DNA from: an uncultured Bacteroidales bacterium
GTDB taxonomy: Bacteria; Bacteroidota; Bacteroidia; Bacteroidales; Muribaculaceae
Direction of reading: 5' to 3'
DNA: 15,773 nt
Assembly: GCA_945828175.1 (NCBI GenBank)
Contig: CALZQD010000008.1
Location: forward strand, 1-15,773
Program-made: the position numbers and the translations under genes
Shown: piece after piece, positions 14,037 to 15,773 of the stretch
How positions within the stretch are numbered: position 1 is the first letter of the stretch
Layout: the number at the start of each line of letters is the position of its first letter
Notes under the pieces: model-generated
What the model was told of the DNA's origin: nothing
The model's database searches: none
The model's input: only the letters and a program-made list of their open reading frames with translations

Positions 14037-14063
14037 ACAGAAGAGCATAAGAGATATTTAGTT
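14037..14063. repeat. Short purine-rich repeat between GxxExxY and the receptor gene
   Basis: AACAGAAGAGCATAAG follows the GxxExxY stop codon and resembles the tract after the btuG stop codon, in the same orientation. Both genes downstream of these tracts then begin ATG within a similar AT-rich context, so the pair may be a duplicated intercistronic unit. Confidence 0.45.
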
Positions 14064-15773
14064 ATGAACAAGGATATAATGACAGATAAGATAACGAATA
14101 AAAGACATTATAAAGCCTTTTGTTCTTCTGCATTATTACCGTTATGTTCCTTAAAATTATATATAATTTCTTTTGTTCTTTTGTTCTTTTGCCCTTATGT
14201 TCTTTGCCAGAAACAATTGAGGGAATTAGTCGTGACGGCGAAGAGGCCGATGAAGGATATCGGCGTGCAGCGGACGACGTTTGATTCGCTGGCTCTGAAA
14301 GAGAATATCGCGCTGTCGATGGCCGATGTGCTGACTTTCGGCTCGTCGGTCTACGTCAAAAGCTACGGCCGCGCGACGCTGTCGACAATCGCCTTCCGCG
14401 GCACATCGCCCAGCCATACCCAGGTGACCTGGAACGGCATGCGCATCAACAATCCCATGCTCGGCATGACCGACTTCTCGACTATCCCCGCCTATTTCAT
14501 CGACCGCGCGTCGCTGCTCCACGGCACCTCGAGCGTCAACGAGGCCGGCGGCGGTCTCGGCGGACTCGTCAGCCTCGGCACGGTGGCCGACGTCGACTCG
14601 GGACTCAATGTGCAGTATGTCCAGGGTATAGGCTCGTTCTCGACCTTCGACGAATTCGCCCGTCTGACCTACGGCGACGAGCACTGGAGCCTGTCGACGC
14701 GCGTCGTCTATTCCTCGTCGCCCAACGACTATAAATATACCAACCACGACAAGAAGGTCAATATCTATGACGACGACCACCACATCATAGGCTGCTACCA
14801 TCCGCGCGAACGCAACCGCAGCGGCGCCTTCAAGGATTTTCACATCCTCCAGGAGGTATATTACAACGTCCTCAACGGCAACCGATTCGGCCTCAACGCC
14901 TGGTATACCGGCTCAAACCGCGAGCTGCCGATGCTCACGACCGACTACGGCGACGAGCGCGACTTCGAGAACCGCCAGCGCGAGAACACTTTCCGCGGCA
15001 TCGTTTCGTGGGACCGCAGCGGCGAGAAACTGCGCTTTGGCCTGCGCGGCGGCTACGTCCATACCTGGATGGCCTATGACTACAGCCGCGAGGTCACCGA
15101 GGGCAACCGCGTCAACATGACCCGCTCGCGCAGCCGCATCAACACCTTCTTCGGGCGCTTCGACGGCACCTACAATCCGTCGAAACGCTGGATTTTCACT
15201 CTCGGCGTCGCCGCCCATCAGCATTTTGTCCGCAGCGAGGACAAGCAGATCATACTCCAGGAGGGCGACAAGGGCATCGTCGGCTACGACAAGGGCCGCA
15301 TCGAGCTGTCGGCCTCGGCTTCGGCCAAATGGCAGGCAACCGACCGCATCGGCCTGTCGGCGGTCTTCCGCGAGGATATGTTCGGCGATTCGTGGGCGCC
15401 CGTGATTCCGGCCTTTTTCGCCGACGCACTGCTGTCGCGCACAGGCAATATCATGCTGCGCGCCTCCGTGTCGAAAAATCATAAGTTCCCGTCGCTCAAC
15501 GACCTCTATTTCCTCCCCGGCGGCAATCCCGACCTGCGCAGCGAAGAGGGCTGGACATATGACGCGGGCATCAGCTTCGACACGGGTTCGACGAAACCCC
15601 TGCCGTTCAGCGTCGGCGGCGGTCTGACATGGTTTGACTCGCATATCTCCGACTGGATAATCTGGCTGCCGACGACAAAGGGCTTTTTCTCGCCCCGAAA
15701 CGTCAAGGACGTCCATTCCTACGGTCTCGAGGCGCGCCTCAACGTCGCCTTCGAGCCTGCAAAAGACTGGTAT
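14064..15773 (+). CDS. btuB: BtuB-like TonB-dependent outer-membrane receptor (partial, 3' end outside the window)
   Basis: The receptor imports cobalamin across the outer membrane using TonB energy and is expected to form a complex with BtuG. From the ATG at 14064 the frame is open for 570 codons to the window edge. The h-region of the signal peptide is LYIISFVLLFFCPYVL (about 32-47), with likely cleavage near C48/Q49. A TonB box ELVVTA (54-59) follows. The plug domain includes DVLTFGSSVYVKSYGRAT, AFRGTSPSHTQVTWNGMR and GTSSVNEAGGGLGGLVSL, close to Bacteroides BtuB as I recall it. Beta-barrel strands follow. The signal peptide core (codons 35-48) is encoded by an inverted copy of the purine-rich repeat. 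ATG 14064 is the first after the stop codon of the gene upstream; an in-frame ATG at 14079 is an alternative, while later starts lose the signal peptide. Confidence 0.87.
   Translation, partial: MNKDIMTDKITNKRHYKAFCSSALLPLCSLKLYIISFVLLFFCPYVLCQKQLRELVVTAKRPMKDIGVQRTTFDSLALKENIALSMADVLTFGSSVYVKSYGRATLSTIAFRGTSPSHTQVTWNGMRINNPMLGMTDFSTIPAYFIDRASLLHGTSSVNEAGGGLGGLVSLGTVADVDSGLNVQYVQGIGSFSTFDEFARLTYGDEHWSLSTRVVYSSSPNDYKYTNHDKKVNIYDDDHHIIGCYHPRERNRSGAFKDFHILQEVYYNVLNGNRFGLNAWYTGSNRELPMLTTDYGDERDFENRQRENTFRGIVSWDRSGEKLRFGLRGGYVHTWMAYDYSREVTEGNRVNMTRSRSRINTFFGRFDGTYNPSKRWIFTLGVAAHQHFVRSEDKQIILQEGDKGIVGYDKGRIELSASASAKWQATDRIGLSAVFREDMFGDSWAPVIPAFFADALLSRTGNIMLRASVSKNHKFPSLNDLYFLPGGNPDLRSEEGWTYDAGISFDTGSTKPLPFSVGGGLTWFDSHISDWIIWLPTTKGFFSPRNVKDVHSYGLEARLNVAFEPAKDWY
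14164..14207 (-). repeat. Inverted copy of the purine-rich repeat, translated as part of the receptor signal peptide
   Basis: Read on the minus strand this is AAAGAACATAAGGGCA followed by AAAGAACAAAAGAACAAAAG, the same unit type as at 171-239; 14190-14205 is an exact 16-base match to 184-199. On the plus strand the pyrimidine-rich complement encodes Phe, Val, Leu and Cys, the core of the BtuB signal sequence. Confidence 0.65.

Noticed and set aside
14226..15716. Long minus-strand frames opposite the receptor gene (14226-14843 and 14913-15716)
   Set aside because: They are antisense shadows of a GC-rich coding strand; the plus-strand frame has recognisable plug and barrel sequence.

Overview
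The window looks like a chromosomal segment of a high-GC member of the Bacteroidales, plausibly Muribaculaceae-like; this is inferred from content alone. Pointers are Bacteroidetes-type promoters (TTTG, 20 bp, TAnnTTTG), A-rich leaders instead of Shine-Dalgarno sites, an arginine operon built around an N-succinylornithine-type transcarbamylase, a DUF3822-rsmD pair and a BtuG/BtuB cobalamin uptake pair.

Layout. (1) Bases 1-91 hold the first codons of an unidentified minus-strand gene. (2) Bases 92-471 are a gene-free stretch with a purine-rich repeat tract, a minus-strand terminator and a REP-like double hairpin. (3) Bases 472-1841 (minus) are DUF3822 protein then rsmD, overlapping as one transcript. 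(4) A perfect 20-bp palindrome at 1981-2023 follows a minus-strand membrane protein gene (2064-3596) with a split C-terminal zinc ribbon. (5) A divergent regulatory region (3597-3845) leads into the plus-strand arginine operon.

The arginine operon (3846-12236) encodes, in order, a GNAT acyltransferase (candidate first enzyme), ArgG, ArgC, ArgD, ArgF', ArgB, ArgE and ArgH. This is the whole route from glutamate to arginine except carbamoyl-phosphate supply. ArgF' has Ala at the position that separates acetyl- from succinyl-ornithine specificity; lack of Glu there favours succinylated intermediates. The leader carries two matched AT-rich palindromes 20 bp apart and a terminator-like hairpin, so repression or attenuation is plausible.

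The cobalamin locus follows. A perfect 12-bp terminator hairpin ends the arg operon, and the promoter for the next unit lies inside and just behind that hairpin. Its transcript opens with a cobalamin riboswitch and encodes a BtuG-like surface lipoprotein (12512-13603) and a BtuB-like TonB-dependent receptor (14064 to the window edge, incomplete). Between them sits a small AT-rich GxxExxY (PD-(D/E)XK-like) gene flanked by the same purine-rich repeats seen at 171-239. The downstream repeat copy, inverted, is translated and supplies the hydrophobic core of the BtuB signal peptide. This repeat/GxxExxY insertion is the most unusual feature of the window.
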